Part shown: positions 48,211 to 57,909 of the stretch, in pieces | Numbering within the stretch: position 1 is the stretch's first letter | Layout: every line of letters starts with the position of its first letter | Origin: Acidimicrobiales bacterium | GTDB taxonomy: Bacteria > Actinomycetota > Acidimicrobiia > Acidimicrobiales > MedAcidi-G1 | Direction: 5' to 3' | Length of the DNA stretch: 64,000 nucleotides | Assembly (NCBI GenBank): GCA_028823445.1 | Contig: JAPKBH010000004.1 | Location: forward strand, 1-64,000 | Notes under the pieces: model-generated | Database searches by the model: none | Seen by the model: the letters and a program-made list of their open reading frames with translations, nothing else | Told to the model about the DNA's origin: nothing | Translations under genes and position numbers: made by a program

Positions 48211-48999
48211 GTGGCCGAAGAAAACGGCAAGAAATCAACTGGGCAGGCGCTCCAAGAGCGCATGGGTCAGATGGGTGAACAGATGAAGGGCTCACAAGCC
48301 TGGGCGTCTATCTTCCGTCCTGGCTCTATTTTCCGCAAGGGCTACAGCGATAGCCCCCGGAACCGCTCGTACGTGATCATGAACAGCGTGCTCTACCACC
48401 TTCACCCGGTGAAGGTAAAGCGCCACGCGGTCAAAGTTAGCTACACCCTTTGCCTCGGCGGGTTGAGCTTCTTTTTGTTCATCCTGCTCACCGTGACCGG
48501 CATTTTCTTAATGTTCTTCTACCGACCCACCGCCGCTCAAGCCTGGGACGACATCCAAATCTTGCAAACCGCCGTCGGTTTCGGCTTGCTGGTGCGAAAC
48601 ATGCACCGCTGGGCCGCCCACCTCATGGTCATCTCGGTGTTCTTACACATGGCTCGAGTTTTCTACCACGGCGCCTACAAGCCACCACGTGAATTCAACT
48701 GGGTCATCGGCGTCATGTTGCTGCAATTCACCCTGCTGCTTTCCTTCACCGGTTACCTCTTGCCCTGGGATCAACTCGCCCTCTGGGCAGTAACGGTAGG
48801 GACCAACATGATGGGCTTTACCCCGGTATTTGGTCAACAAGTACGTTTCGTTCTTTTGGGCGGCGTAGAAATAGGCACCGACACTTTGCTCCGGTGGTAC
48901 GTATTACACGTACTGATGTTGCCCTTTGTCCTGGTCATATTTATGGCTATCCACTTCTGGCGCGTCCGTAAAGACGGCGGCATCTCAGGGCCGCTTTAG
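48211..48999 (+). CDS. Cytochrome b, N-terminal (b6-like) subunit
   Basis: 262 residues from GTG 48211 (AGGGGAAAG upstream). A polar N-terminus of about 60 residues is followed by four transmembrane helices. Histidines that bind two hemes are in R-N-M-H-R-W-A-A-H, V-F-L-H-M and R-W-Y-V-L-H-V-L with I-H-F-W-R-V-R-K. The quinone-site segment P-W-D-Q-L-A (equivalent of P-W-G-Q-M-S) is seen. The protein ends after helix D, so it matches cytochrome b6 rather than full-length QcrB. Confidence 0.9.
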   Translation: MAEENGKKSTGQALQERMGQMGEQMKGSQAWASIFRPGSIFRKGYSDSPRNRSYVIMNSVLYHLHPVKVKRHAVKVSYTLCLGGLSFFLFILLTVTGIFLMFFYRPTAAQAWDDIQILQTAVGFGLLVRNMHRWAAHLMVISVFLHMARVFYHGAYKPPREFNWVIGVMLLQFTLLLSFTGYLLPWDQLALWAVTVGTNMMGFTPVFGQQVRFVLLGGVEIGTDTLLRWYVLHVLMLPFVLVIFMAIHFWRVRKDGGISGPL

Positions 49000-49012
49000 G
49001 CGAGGAGACACC

Positions 49013-49735
49013 ATGACTGAGATACCCGAACACCTCCGCAAACGAGCCGAAGAAGCTCGAGCAAAAGCCGCAGCCGCCCAAGGAGGCGACGCTCCAGCAG
49101 CCGATGCCCCCGCAGCCAGCGGCGACGCCCCAACCAGCGGCGATAAAATCCCGGTCAACCTCTTAGACCGCACCACCCCAGCCTCTGGCCAAACAGCACC
49201 CGCCGGCGACGGCGCTCCAGCCATGGGCAGCGGCCCCGACGGGCACACCCAACGCTTGTTGACCGTCGTAAAATCCGGGTCGATCCAAGATGTAAAAATG
49301 ACCCCGCAAGACAAGGTCCACGTATGGCCCCACCTGCTGGTCATCGAATTCTTGGCCGCCCTAGCAATAACCCTGTTCACCACGCTGTTCTCCATCTTCG
49401 TCAACGCCCCCTTGCTGGAGTTAGCCGACTTCAACAAAACCCCCAACCCCTCCAAAGCCCCCTGGTATTTCTTGGGTTTGCAAGAACTGTTGACCATGTT
49501 CCACCCCATGGTGGCCGGGGTAACTATTCCCGGTATGGGCTTGATCCTTTTGGTCATGGCCCCCTACATGGACAAAAACCCTTCCAAGAAGCCAGAAGAT
49601 CGTAAGTTCGCTATCTCGCTTATGACCGTGCACTTCATGTTCTGGGCTGTGCTGGTCATGATCGGATCGTTCTTCCGTGGCCCTGGATTCAACTTCGTGT
49701 TCCCCTGGAACGCCGGCCTCTTCTTCGAACTGTGA
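49013..49735 (+). CDS. Cytochrome b, C-terminal (subunit IV-like) subunit
   Basis: 240 residues from ATG 49013 (CGAGGAGA upstream). The N-terminus T-E-I-P-E-H-L-R-K-R and an Ala/Pro/Gly-rich linker (to about 85) are followed by three helices. The Qo-site loop reads K-A-P-W-Y-F, where PEWY or PDWY stands in other bc complexes, then L-L-T-M-F-H-P. It completes the split cytochrome b encoded by the previous gene, 13 bp upstream. The stop overlaps the Rieske start by 4 nt. Confidence 0.88.
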   Translation: MTEIPEHLRKRAEEARAKAAAAQGGDAPAADAPAASGDAPTSGDKIPVNLLDRTTPASGQTAPAGDGAPAMGSGPDGHTQRLLTVVKSGSIQDVKMTPQDKVHVWPHLLVIEFLAALAITLFTTLFSIFVNAPLLELADFNKTPNPSKAPWYFLGLQELLTMFHPMVAGVTIPGMGLILLVMAPYMDKNPSKKPEDRKFAISLMTVHFMFWAVLVMIGSFFRGPGFNFVFPWNAGLFFEL

Positions 49736-50607
49736 GCACCATGTCTATTATCGCCATCATCATCCTGGCCGTTTTGGCTGTCGCCGTTTTGGTCGGCGCA
49801 TCAAAGCGCCGCGACCGCAGCGCCGCCGGCTTATCTAAAGAAGCTCGTCGCAACGACAAACCCAACCCCGCTTTGGTCGATGCCGACACCGGCCCTACCG
49901 GCCGTGAGGTAGAAGCCGCCGCCGCAGCGGCCCGCAACGAAGCCGACGCCCCAATAGTGCCCTCGGCCCCCGACGAACCCTTTATGGCCCCCGACCCGGT
50001 AGCCCTCGGCGTTACCCGCCGACAATTCTTCAACCGCAGCCTGGTAGGCATGATGGGCTTCGGCCTCAGCGGCTTCGGCGCCGCCTGCATCGCTTTCCTC
50101 TGGCCACAAGGAGTCAGCGGCTTCGGCTCAAAAATCAAAGTTGGCAACATGGTTGAAATTTTGGCCGAAATAAAGGTCAATAACGGGTTCCTCTACAAAC
50201 CCGAAGGCCGCATGTGGATTACCGCCTACCCCAACGGTGCCGTAGAAAAAGCCCGCAACACATACTCTGCCGTAGAACTCACCGGTATGACCGCTGGCGT
50301 AGACCAAGGCTTCGACGCCGGTGTTATTGCCCTCTACCAAAAATGCCCCCACCTGGGTTGCCGGGTACCCAACTGCGTGTCGTCCCAATGGTTCGAATGC
50401 CCCTGCCACGGTTCGCAATACAACCAGGTGGGCGAAAAACGAGGCGGCCCTGCCCCTCGCGGCATGGATCGTTTCGCCGTCTCCGTTGACGGAGGCGTGC
50501 TCACCGTAGACACCGGAACCATCGTCCAGGGCCCACCTATCGGGACCAACACCACCGGCCAAGAAGCCGAAGGACCCAACTGTATTAGTGAGGCAGGCGG
50601 CCACTAG
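49732..50607 (+). CDS. Rieske [2Fe-2S] protein of the bc complex
   Basis: 291 residues from GTG 49732 (ATG 49741 is an alternative). A first helix lies at 1-20, a charged Ala/Glu-rich region follows, and a second hydrophobic segment (about 100-120) has R-R-Q-F-F-N-R-S, twin-Arg-like. The Rieske domain contains C-P-H-L-G-C and C-P-C-H-G-S, supplying two Cys and two His for the cluster and two Cys for the disulfide. A helix pair at the N-terminus is typical of actinobacterial QcrA, which has three. Confidence 0.92.
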   Translation: MSTMSIIAIIILAVLAVAVLVGASKRRDRSAAGLSKEARRNDKPNPALVDADTGPTGREVEAAAAAARNEADAPIVPSAPDEPFMAPDPVALGVTRRQFFNRSLVGMMGFGLSGFGAACIAFLWPQGVSGFGSKIKVGNMVEILAEIKVNNGFLYKPEGRMWITAYPNGAVEKARNTYSAVELTGMTAGVDQGFDAGVIALYQKCPHLGCRVPNCVSSQWFECPCHGSQYNQVGEKRGGPAPRGMDRFAVSVDGGVLTVDTGTIVQGPPIGTNTTGQEAEGPNCISEAGGH

Positions 50608-50640
50608 GCCCGCCTTGTCAAGGAGAACCTCGAGAACCAC

Positions 50641-51855
50641 ATGACTTCACTTATCCTCGCCGCCAGCACCCAACGATCCATCGGTTGGGCACTCGCCACC
50701 ATCGTGGTGGTGGGCTTTTCCGTCTACCTGCTCTTCAGTTTCCGCATCGGCAAGCAAGAACTCGGGTCAGAAATAGACACCGCATCCAACCGTAAAAAAC
50801 ACTACGAAGACGACGAACTCGAAACCCGCCGATTGGACTCTCACCTCGGTTGGTCGCTAGTAACCCTGGCCGCCGTATCAATGATCTTGCCCCTGTACTG
50901 GCTCATGGAACCTGCTCGCCAAGAAAACGCGGCCGAAACCTGGGTACGTCGTTTCGAGAGCCGCGGCGGACAAGAATTTGAAGGCGCCTGCTCAAGTTGC
51001 CACGGCCCCGGCGGTGTAGGCGGTGTAGCGGCCTTCACCCTGGTAGACAGCGATGGCGGTTTCGTAGCCCAAGTGGACTGGAAAGCCCCCGCCCTAACCA
51101 CCGTGCTTTCACGCTATGACGAGTCCGAAGTTGAATTCATCTTGAACTACGGTCGGCCCGGCAGCCCCATGCCCGCTTGGGGCTTGCCCGGTGGTGGCCC
51201 ACTGACCGAACAACAAATTCACCAACTGGTGGTCTACCTGCGGTCTATTCAACTTGACCAAGATGAAGCCATCGCCGAAGTAGCCTCTGGTGTAGAAACC
51301 GGCGCCCGCAACATCGTGATGATGGATGCAGCAGCCGCCATAGACGCCGACGACCTCGACGCTGCCGTAGCTGCTTGGCTCGAAGATGCGGTTGACCCGT
51401 CAAGCGACAATTACTTGGCTTACGGCGAACTTCTCTTCAATAACCCGGCCGCCCAAGGCGCCAACAGTTGTGCTCGCTGCCACACCCCCGGGTTCTCCTA
51501 CGGAGCCACCGACGCCGACAGCACCGACGCCCTTTTAGCCGAGTGGCCGGGCCTTAGCGAAAGCGGCCTACTCACCGGATGGCAACCCGGCGCCGGCCAT
51601 GTAGGCCCCAGCCTCTACGGCGTAGAAGCACATTTCCCTACCGCCGATGGCCAAACCGACTTTGTGCTTTCTGGCTCTGAAGTAGGCGTGGGCTACGGCA
51701 ACGCTCGTAGCGGCACCGGCGTCATGCCAGGCTTCGGAGGCCGAGTCGACGACGACCTGATCGACAAAGAAACCGGCGCTTCCGTGAACTACAGCCAACT
51801 GCTGACCCGTGAACAAGTCGCTGCCATAGTGGCTTACGAGAGGAGCCTCCGATGA
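50641..51855 (+). CDS. Diheme cytochrome c of the bc cluster
   Basis: 404 residues. A helix near the N-terminus (about 14-32) and a second (about 78-95) are followed by two cytochrome c domains, with C-S-S-C-H-G (about 118) and C-A-R-C-H-T (about 280). M-P-A-W-G and M-P-G-F-G supply probable axial Met. It takes the place of cytochrome c1/QcrC, but the two heme motifs are about 160 residues apart with an acidic Ala-rich segment between them, longer than in QcrC. It overlaps the next gene by 4 nt. Confidence 0.88.
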   Translation: MTSLILAASTQRSIGWALATIVVVGFSVYLLFSFRIGKQELGSEIDTASNRKKHYEDDELETRRLDSHLGWSLVTLAAVSMILPLYWLMEPARQENAAETWVRRFESRGGQEFEGACSSCHGPGGVGGVAAFTLVDSDGGFVAQVDWKAPALTTVLSRYDESEVEFILNYGRPGSPMPAWGLPGGGPLTEQQIHQLVVYLRSIQLDQDEAIAEVASGVETGARNIVMMDAAAAIDADDLDAAVAAWLEDAVDPSSDNYLAYGELLFNNPAAQGANSCARCHTPGFSYGATDADSTDALLAEWPGLSESGLLTGWQPGAGHVGPSLYGVEAHFPTADGQTDFVLSGSEVGVGYGNARSGTGVMPGFGGRVDDDLIDKETGASVNYSQLLTREQVAAIVAYERSLR

Positions 51856-52862
51856 GCGCCCTACTTATTTTGGGCGGCATCGCCTGGGACCCAACCATTG
51901 CCGGCGCCTTAGTGGTGGCCACCGGGGTCGCCACCTTCATGGGCTCCATCTGGTTGATCCTGTCAACCAACACCGGTATTCGGGTAGGCACCTTGATCTC
52001 GTTCGCCGCTTTCTTCGGCTGGATGACCATTTTGGCCGCCACCTGGTGGATGTACGGTTCGGGCTGGAAAGGTGAAAGCCCCTCCTGGCAAGTCATCGAC
52101 ATCAACGTCGGCGACCTCGGCCAAAGCGCGCTTTTAGAAGCCCGTTTACTGCCCAACCTTGAAGACCTCAAAAGCGGTTACGAACTGGTATTGGAATCCG
52201 GTGACGCAGCCGCCATGGCCGAATTCGCCACCCTGCCTTCGGCCGCCGACAACCCGGACCTTTCCGACACCGAGTTGGCCGCCCTGCAGGCCTCACGCCA
52301 ACTACGCAACGAAACCATCACCCACTCAGAGTTGGCCACCGCAGCCCCCAACGTGACCGATGCCGCCGGCTTCGACGACTTCAGCGGTTGGCATTTGTTG
52401 GCCACCACCCAAGCCGGAGATGCCCAAGCCCAAGCAATAGCCGACGTCTTGAACCACCCCTCCATGGGGTTCACCTCAAGTGCTGATTTCAAAATGTTAG
52501 ACACCTACACCATGGGCGGTAAACCCACCCTGGTAGAGAACCCCAACCGTCTTGACCGCATCACCCACTGGATAACCAGTTCGGCTCGACTCACGCACCC
52601 CGTGCGCTACACGGTGGTGCAATTGCAAGAAGTCGTGCACGTCACCGTGGCCCCCGGGGAAACCCCCGCCCGCCCGGTAATTGACGAAGCCAAATCAGTG
52701 GTCTCCGTGATCATGGTTCGCGACCTTGGTTCGGTTCGTTTGCGCCCTGCTTTAGTTTCCTTGGGCTCGTTGTTTATCTTTATCGCACTGTGTTATTGGC
52801 TTCACGTACGGGACAAAGAGGTTATGGCCCGTCGTGAGGAGTTCGAAAAAAACGGGAGCTGA
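51852..52862 (+). CDS. Membrane protein of the bc cluster, unknown
   Basis: 336 residues, family not recognised. Two N-terminal helices (about 15-38 and 44-68), a long extracytoplasmic domain (about 80-290) rich in Ala, Asp and Glu with no Cys or heme motif, and one C-terminal helix (about 297-318) followed by a basic tail. It sits between the diheme cytochrome and nuoA, tied to the former by a 4-nt overlap, so it is a candidate accessory or linking subunit. Confidence 0.65.
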   Translation: MSALLILGGIAWDPTIAGALVVATGVATFMGSIWLILSTNTGIRVGTLISFAAFFGWMTILAATWWMYGSGWKGESPSWQVIDINVGDLGQSALLEARLLPNLEDLKSGYELVLESGDAAAMAEFATLPSAADNPDLSDTELAALQASRQLRNETITHSELATAAPNVTDAAGFDDFSGWHLLATTQAGDAQAQAIADVLNHPSMGFTSSADFKMLDTYTMGGKPTLVENPNRLDRITHWITSSARLTHPVRYTVVQLQEVVHVTVAPGETPARPVIDEAKSVVSVIMVRDLGSVRLRPALVSLGSLFIFIALCYWLHVRDKEVMARREEFEKNGS

Positions 52863-52904
52863 CCCGGTGGCCGCCCCCGCAGTCGCCGCCTCGCAGGTGT
52901 TGAG

Positions 52905-53411
52905 ATGATTGGTCAATACCTGCCCATCATCGCTTTAGGCACCTTGGCGACCCTTTTTGCCGCCTTAAGTTTCGTGGCCTCCAAATTGTTGGCGCCCCGT
53001 AGCCCCAACGACAAAAAACTTGCCCCCTACGAATGCGGCATCATCCCCGAAAAAGAAACCCCCGAGCGTTTCCCAGTGCGTTTCTTCTTGGTGGCCATGA
53101 TCTTCATCGTGTTCGACATAGAGATCATCTTTTTCTACCCCTGGGCCATAGCGCATCGCCAAATCGGTCTCTTTGGCTTGGTTTCGGTCCTGATATTTTC
53201 GGCCGCCGTATTTGAATCTTTTGTCTACCTCATAGGCAACGGCGCATTGGAATGGGGCCCCAGCCGCCGCCAACGCTTTGCCGAAAGCCCCACCGGGCTA
53301 ATTTCGGCCGGGAGAACTGTGGAATCAACTATTCGTCGCACCAACTCATCTGAAGCAGGCGTGCGCTTGGTAGGAACCGAAGGCCGATATGCCGAAAACG
53401 AGGGCACCTAA
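52905..53411 (+). CDS. nuoA: NADH-quinone oxidoreductase subunit A
   Basis: 168 residues, membrane arm subunit of complex I. Three helices; the conserved Y-E-C-G loop with the redox-sensitive Cys, R-F-P-V-R-F-F-L and [11 protein letters not shown] are seen. The C-terminus is about 40 residues longer than E. coli NuoA and polar. It begins 42 bp after the bc-cluster membrane protein gene with no promoter visible; the stop overlaps nuoB by 1 nt. Confidence 0.95.
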   Translation: MIGQYLPIIALGTLATLFAALSFVASKLLAPRSPNDKKLAPYECGIIPEKETPERFPVRFFLVAMIFIVFDIEIIFFYPWAIAHRQIGLFGLVSVLIFSAAVFESFVYLIGNGALEWGPSRRQRFAESPTGLISAGRTVESTIRRTNSSEAGVRLVGTEGRYAENEGT

Positions 53412-54022
53412 TGCCGCAAATACCTATTTTGGGCAACACCCAACACATCGCCAACGATGGTCTCGAAGGCCTCGACCACAACTTCGTCACCGCCCGCATC
53501 GAAGACCTCGTCAAATGGTCACGAGCTCGAAGCTGCTGGCCCGCCACCTTCGGTTTGGCCTGCTGCGCCCTCGAAATGATGGCCACCGGTGCCGCCCACT
53601 ACGACCTGGCCCGTTACGGCATGGAAGTCTTTCGCGCCTCACCACGTCAAGCCGACCTGATGATCGTGGCCGGCCGGGTATCACAAAAAATGGCCCCCAT
53701 ACTACGCCAAATTTACGACCAAATGATGGAACCCAAATGGGTGATCTCCATGGGGGTATGTGCTTCTAGCGGGGGCATGTTCAACAACTACGCCATCGTG
53801 CAAGGGGTTGATCAAATAGTACCAGTCGACGTGTACGCCCCCGGTTGCCCCCCCGGCCCCGAAACCCTTATGCACGCCATCTTGACCCTGCACGAAAACA
53901 TACAAAGCGGTGAACTGACCCGCCGCCGCGACGCCAACCAAGGTGGCGCAGCCATAGACCTTCCTCCCCTAGCCCCCGCAGCAAACCAATCGGTAACGCT
54001 CGGCGAAAAGGAGGGAGCATGA
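53411..54022 (+). CDS. nuoB: NADH-quinone oxidoreductase subunit B
   Basis: 203 residues, carries cluster N2 that hands electrons to quinone. Seen: A-C-C-A-L-E-M (tandem Cys), G-V-C-A-S-S-G-G and A-P-G-C-P-P-G-P, all four N2 ligands, and [10 protein letters not shown]. The C-terminal 35 residues are a polar extension. It overlaps nuoC by 4 nt. Confidence 0.96.
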   Translation: MPQIPILGNTQHIANDGLEGLDHNFVTARIEDLVKWSRARSCWPATFGLACCALEMMATGAAHYDLARYGMEVFRASPRQADLMIVAGRVSQKMAPILRQIYDQMMEPKWVISMGVCASSGGMFNNYAIVQGVDQIVPVDVYAPGCPPGPETLMHAILTLHENIQSGELTRRRDANQGGAAIDLPPLAPAANQSVTLGEKEGA

Positions 54023-54564
54023 CCGAAGAAAACGCCGCTCCCCCAGAAGAAACCGACCAAGAAACCGTTGAAGAAGTGGACCTCGGCCCCATGGCTTACG
54101 GGGTACCGGTCACCGAATCCTTTGGCCAAACGGTGCTTCACCCCACCCCCGATCAACTCATCGAAACGGCCACCGCCCTTCAGCAAGACGGTTTCTGCAT
54201 GGTCATCGACGTGACCGTAGTGGACTACCTGACCCACCCCGGACGCACCGACCTGCCAAGCGCCGTAACCCCCCAACGCTTCGAAGTAGTAGTAGCGCTC
54301 ATCAACCACCAACAAAGCACCCGCATTCGCCTCCGGGTGCAAGCCGGTAACGAGCAACCCACCGTGCCGTCGCTCTTCGACTTATTCCCGGGCACCGAAG
54401 CCATGGAACGCGAAGCTTGGGACCTTTTCGGTGTGACCTTCACCGACCACCCCGACCACTCTCGCATCTTGCTGCCCGACGATTGGGAAGGGCACCCCCT
54501 GCGCAAAGACCACGGCATGGGTGACATCCCGGTGCAGTTCTCCACCACGGTAGGCAACCGATGA
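54019..54564 (+). CDS. nuoC: NADH-quinone oxidoreductase subunit C
   Basis: 181 residues, 30-kDa peripheral subunit. The acidic N-terminus (about 1-25) is disordered-looking. The conserved block [10 protein letters not shown]-x-F-x-x-H-P-D and L-R-K-D-H is present. NuoC is not fused to NuoD here. 4-nt overlaps on both sides. Confidence 0.95.
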   Translation: MTEENAAPPEETDQETVEEVDLGPMAYGVPVTESFGQTVLHPTPDQLIETATALQQDGFCMVIDVTVVDYLTHPGRTDLPSAVTPQRFEVVVALINHQQSTRIRLRVQAGNEQPTVPSLFDLFPGTEAMEREAWDLFGVTFTDHPDHSRILLPDDWEGHPLRKDHGMGDIPVQFSTTVGNR

Positions 54565-55856
54565 CCAGCGACGACCTCACCCTGGCTCTCGGCGACCCCG
54601 AACGAGTACACCGTCGAGAACAAAGTGCCGTACTACGAGTCAACGAAAGCGACGCCGAAGCCCTAACCGGCGACCCCGAAAACCCCGAAGACGATCACCG
54701 CATGATCCTCAACATGGGCCCCCAACACCCCTCAACCCACGGGGTACTGCGCCTCATGCTGGAAATGGAAGGCGAAACGGTCCTGCGCTCCAAGCCGGTC
54801 ATCGGCTACCTGCATACCGGCATGGAAAAAACCGCCGAAGGCCTGACCTACCTTCAGGGGCCCACCAACGTGACCCGCATGGACTACGCCGCACCGCTTT
54901 TTTCTGAACTGGCCTTCTCGCTGACCGTAGAAAAACTTTTAGGCATCGAAGTACCCCCCCGCGCCACCTGGATACGCATGCTGATGTGCGAACTCAACCG
55001 AATCTCGTCGCACCTATTGTTTCAAGCCACCAACGGCATGGACCTCGGGGCCGTCTCCATGATGATTTACGGATGGCGCGAGCGAGAAGAAGTACTGCGC
55101 TTCTTCGAAAAAGTTACCGGTCTACGCATGAACCACAACTACATTCGTCCCGGTGGAGTGGCGGCCGACTTGCACGACGGTTGGCGCCAAGATGTGCGAG
55201 AACTCCTTGACATGCTTCCGGCCCGCCTCGAAGAATATGACACCCTGCTCACCAATCAACCCATCTTTCAAGAACGGCTACAAGGCGTGGGTGTACTCAA
55301 CCCAGCCGAAGCCTTAGCGCTTTCTGCTACCGGGCCCATTTTGCGTTCCACCGGTTACTCCTGGGACCTCCGCCGCCACGCCCCCTACATGTTTTACGAC
55401 CAAGTGGACTTCGACGTAGTAGTCGGCACCTGGGGCGACTGCTTCGACCGCTACGCCATTCGCCAAAACGAAATACGCGAATCGCTGCGCATCATTGAAC
55501 AAATACTCGACCTCATGCCCGAAGGCGACTACCGGGTACAAAACAAAAAAGTAACCCCGCCGCCCCGAGCACGCATCGACGAATCAATGGAAGCGCTCAT
55601 CCACCACTTCAAAATCTTCACCGAAGGTTTTCATGTACCCCAAGGCGAAGCGTACGTAGCGGTAGAAAGCCCCCGGGGCGAGTTGGGTTGCTACATCGTT
55701 TCCGACGGCAGCCCCAAGCCTTACCGCATGCACATTCGTGGCCCCAGTTTCGTAAATTTACAAACCCTGCCCCACCTGATGGAAGGTGGCCTCATTGCTG
55801 ACGGGGTGGCCGTCATTTCTTCGGTAGACCCCATCATGGGCGAGGTGGACCGCTAA
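54561..55856 (+). CDS. nuoD: NADH-quinone oxidoreductase subunit D
   Basis: 431 residues, 49-kDa subunit forming the quinone site with NuoB. Seen: N-M-G-P-Q-H-P-S-T-H-G-V, the quinone-site Tyr and His regions (I-G-Y-L-H-T-G-M-E-K), E-L-N-R-I-S-S-H-L and R-G-E-L-G in its usual place (P-R-G-E-L-G). The ending D-P-I-M-G-E-V-D-R is typical. Overlaps nuoC by 4 and nuoE by 1 nt. Confidence 0.97.
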   Translation: MTSDDLTLALGDPERVHRREQSAVLRVNESDAEALTGDPENPEDDHRMILNMGPQHPSTHGVLRLMLEMEGETVLRSKPVIGYLHTGMEKTAEGLTYLQGPTNVTRMDYAAPLFSELAFSLTVEKLLGIEVPPRATWIRMLMCELNRISSHLLFQATNGMDLGAVSMMIYGWREREEVLRFFEKVTGLRMNHNYIRPGGVAADLHDGWRQDVRELLDMLPARLEEYDTLLTNQPIFQERLQGVGVLNPAEALALSATGPILRSTGYSWDLRRHAPYMFYDQVDFDVVVGTWGDCFDRYAIRQNEIRESLRIIEQILDLMPEGDYRVQNKKVTPPPRARIDESMEALIHHFKIFTEGFHVPQGEAYVAVESPRGELGCYIVSDGSPKPYRMHIRGPSFVNLQTLPHLMEGGLIADGVAVISSVDPIMGEVDR

Positions 55857-56503
55857 TGAGCCGCTTTACCGAACTCAATGCTCGCCGAGCCCACGAAATC
55901 ATCAGCCACTACCCCAGGGCCCGCTCAGCCATAATCCCCTTGCTGCACCTCGCCCAAGAACAAGAGGGCTGGATCACCAACGACGCCATGACCCAAATCG
56001 CAGAACTCACCGGAGCCACCGCCGCCGAAGTCCTCGGCACCGGCAGTTTCTACGAAATGTTCAAGTTCCACCCGGTAGGCCGCTACTTGGTGAACGTCTG
56101 CACCAACATTTCTTGCCAACTACTAGGCGGCGAAGAACTACTCGAACACGCCGAAACCACCCTCGGCATTACCGACGGGCAAACCAGCGACGACGGGTTA
56201 TTTACCCTCGAAGACGTGGAATGCGTCGCCGCCTGCACCGAAGCCCCTTGCTTCACCGTCAACTACCGCTACTTTCACCGGGCCACGCCAGAGACCTTTA
56301 GCGAAGTGGTCGCCGAACTACGGGCCGGCCGCAACCCCATGGAAAAAGGCCAACAAGGCGACCGAGGAGAAATCCCCGACCACGGCACCCTGTCTCGCAC
56401 CCTGCAACACATACCCGCCGATCGCAAAGCGGGCATCGTGGCCCCCGAAGAAGCCGCCCAAGCCCCAAGTTGGATGCCTACCGAAACGGGGGAAAACGCA
56501 TGA
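55856..56503 (+). CDS. nuoE: NADH-quinone oxidoreductase subunit E
   Basis: 215 residues, 24-kDa subunit with [2Fe-2S] cluster N1a. The four ligands are in V-C-T-N-I-S-C and C-V-A-A-C. A thioredoxin-like fold is expected. About 50 C-terminal residues form a polar extension. It overlaps nuoF by 4 nt. Confidence 0.95.
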   Translation: MSRFTELNARRAHEIISHYPRARSAIIPLLHLAQEQEGWITNDAMTQIAELTGATAAEVLGTGSFYEMFKFHPVGRYLVNVCTNISCQLLGGEELLEHAETTLGITDGQTSDDGLFTLEDVECVAACTEAPCFTVNYRYFHRATPETFSEVVAELRAGRNPMEKGQQGDRGEIPDHGTLSRTLQHIPADRKAGIVAPEEAAQAPSWMPTETGENA

Positions 56504-57909
56504 CCACCGAGGCCCCCGCTTTCGCCGCCGGTTTCATAAACAACCAAGGCCCCAAACTCATCACCGGCCGCTTCACTATCGAAGACTCGTTCACCCTCAA
56601 ACGCTCTCTCGCCACCGGCGGTTACGACGGGCTCAAAAAAGCACTCGCTCGCCCCCCGGCCGATGTACACGGCGAAGTACGCGACGCCGTGCTGTTAGGC
56701 CGCGGCGGTGCAGGTTTCCCCGCCGGCGTCAAATGGGGCTTCTGCCCCGAAGGCGTATGGCCCCGCTACCTCGTAGTCAACGGCGACGAAAGCGAACCCG
56801 GCACCTACAAAGACCGCCTGTTGATGGAACGCGACCCCCACCAACTCATCGAAGGCTGCCTCATTGCCTGCTACGCCCTGGGCCTCTCGCAATGCTTTCT
56901 CTATGTACGCGGCGAAATGGCTTTAGCTCAAGAACGCATCGCCACGGCACTCAACGAGGCCTACGCCGATGGGCGAATAGGACGCAACATCATGGGCACC
57001 GACTTTTCGGTAGACATCGTGTTGCACTGGGGTGCCGGCGCTTACATCGTGGGCGAAGAAACGGCCCTCATCGAAAGCCTGGAAGGTAACCGAGGCATGC
57101 CTCGCCTCAAACCCCCGTACTTCCCAGCGGCCATCGGCCTCTACGGCCAACCAACCATTGTCAACAACGTAGAAACCTTAGCCAACCTGCCTTGGATCAT
57201 GAACAACGGCGCCGAGGCCTACAAAACTATGGGCTCCGAAACCTCCCCCGGCACCCGACTTTTCGCCGTCTCCGGCCACGTCAACCGGCCCGGCGTATAC
57301 GAAGTAGAGCAAGGGGTCACCACCTTCCGTGACCTCTTCTACGGCGACAACTTTTGCCAAGGCATGCGCAACGGAAACGACCTCAAAGCGTTCATCCCGG
57401 GCGGCGGGTCAGCCCCCTGGTTCTTTGAAGAACACCTTGACCTTCCCCTCGAAGCCCGCCCGGTAGGAGCCGCCGGCTCCATGCTGGGTTCCGGAGCCAT
57501 CGTGGTTATGGACCACACCACCGACGTTGTTAAAGCCTGCCTGCGTTTGGTTCGTTTCTACGCTCGGGAATCCTGTGGCAAATGCGCACCGTGCCGTGAA
57601 GGCACCACTTGGGAAGAAAAAGTGTTGCGCCGTATCTACGAAGGCCAAGGCCGCCCCAGTGACCTCGACCTCTTAGAAGACATCGGCGACAACATCAGCC
57701 CCGGCCCCTACCCGGTAGCTTCCTTCGCCGACCAAGACCTCGAAGCAGTGCCCTTCCCACCCAAACAAACCACCATCTGCCCGCTCGGGCCCTCATCGGT
57801 GGCGCCAATCTCTTCAGCCCTGCGCCGCTTTCGCCCCGAATTCGAAGCACTCATTACCTTGCGCGACAGCATCGCCGTAAGCGCCGCCCCCATCCCGGAG
57901 GACGCATGA
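56500..57909 (+). CDS. nuoF: NADH-quinone oxidoreductase subunit F
   Basis: 469 residues from ATG 56500, the NADH- and FMN-binding subunit with cluster N3. Seen: G-R-G-G-A-G-F-P-A-G-V-K-W, N-G-D-E-S-E-P-G-T-Y-K-D-R (FMN), E-E-T-A-L-I-E-S-L-E-G, the cluster motif S-C-G-K-C-A-P-C-R-E-G with the fourth Cys in T-I-C-P-L-G. The frame upstream to 56470 lies in nuoE. Confidence 0.96.
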   Translation: MTTEAPAFAAGFINNQGPKLITGRFTIEDSFTLKRSLATGGYDGLKKALARPPADVHGEVRDAVLLGRGGAGFPAGVKWGFCPEGVWPRYLVVNGDESEPGTYKDRLLMERDPHQLIEGCLIACYALGLSQCFLYVRGEMALAQERIATALNEAYADGRIGRNIMGTDFSVDIVLHWGAGAYIVGEETALIESLEGNRGMPRLKPPYFPAAIGLYGQPTIVNNVETLANLPWIMNNGAEAYKTMGSETSPGTRLFAVSGHVNRPGVYEVEQGVTTFRDLFYGDNFCQGMRNGNDLKAFIPGGGSAPWFFEEHLDLPLEARPVGAAGSMLGSGAIVVMDHTTDVVKACLRLVRFYARESCGKCAPCREGTTWEEKVLRRIYEGQGRPSDLDLLEDIGDNISPGPYPVASFADQDLEAVPFPPKQTTICPLGPSSVAPISSALRRFRPEFEALITLRDSIAVSAAPIPEDA

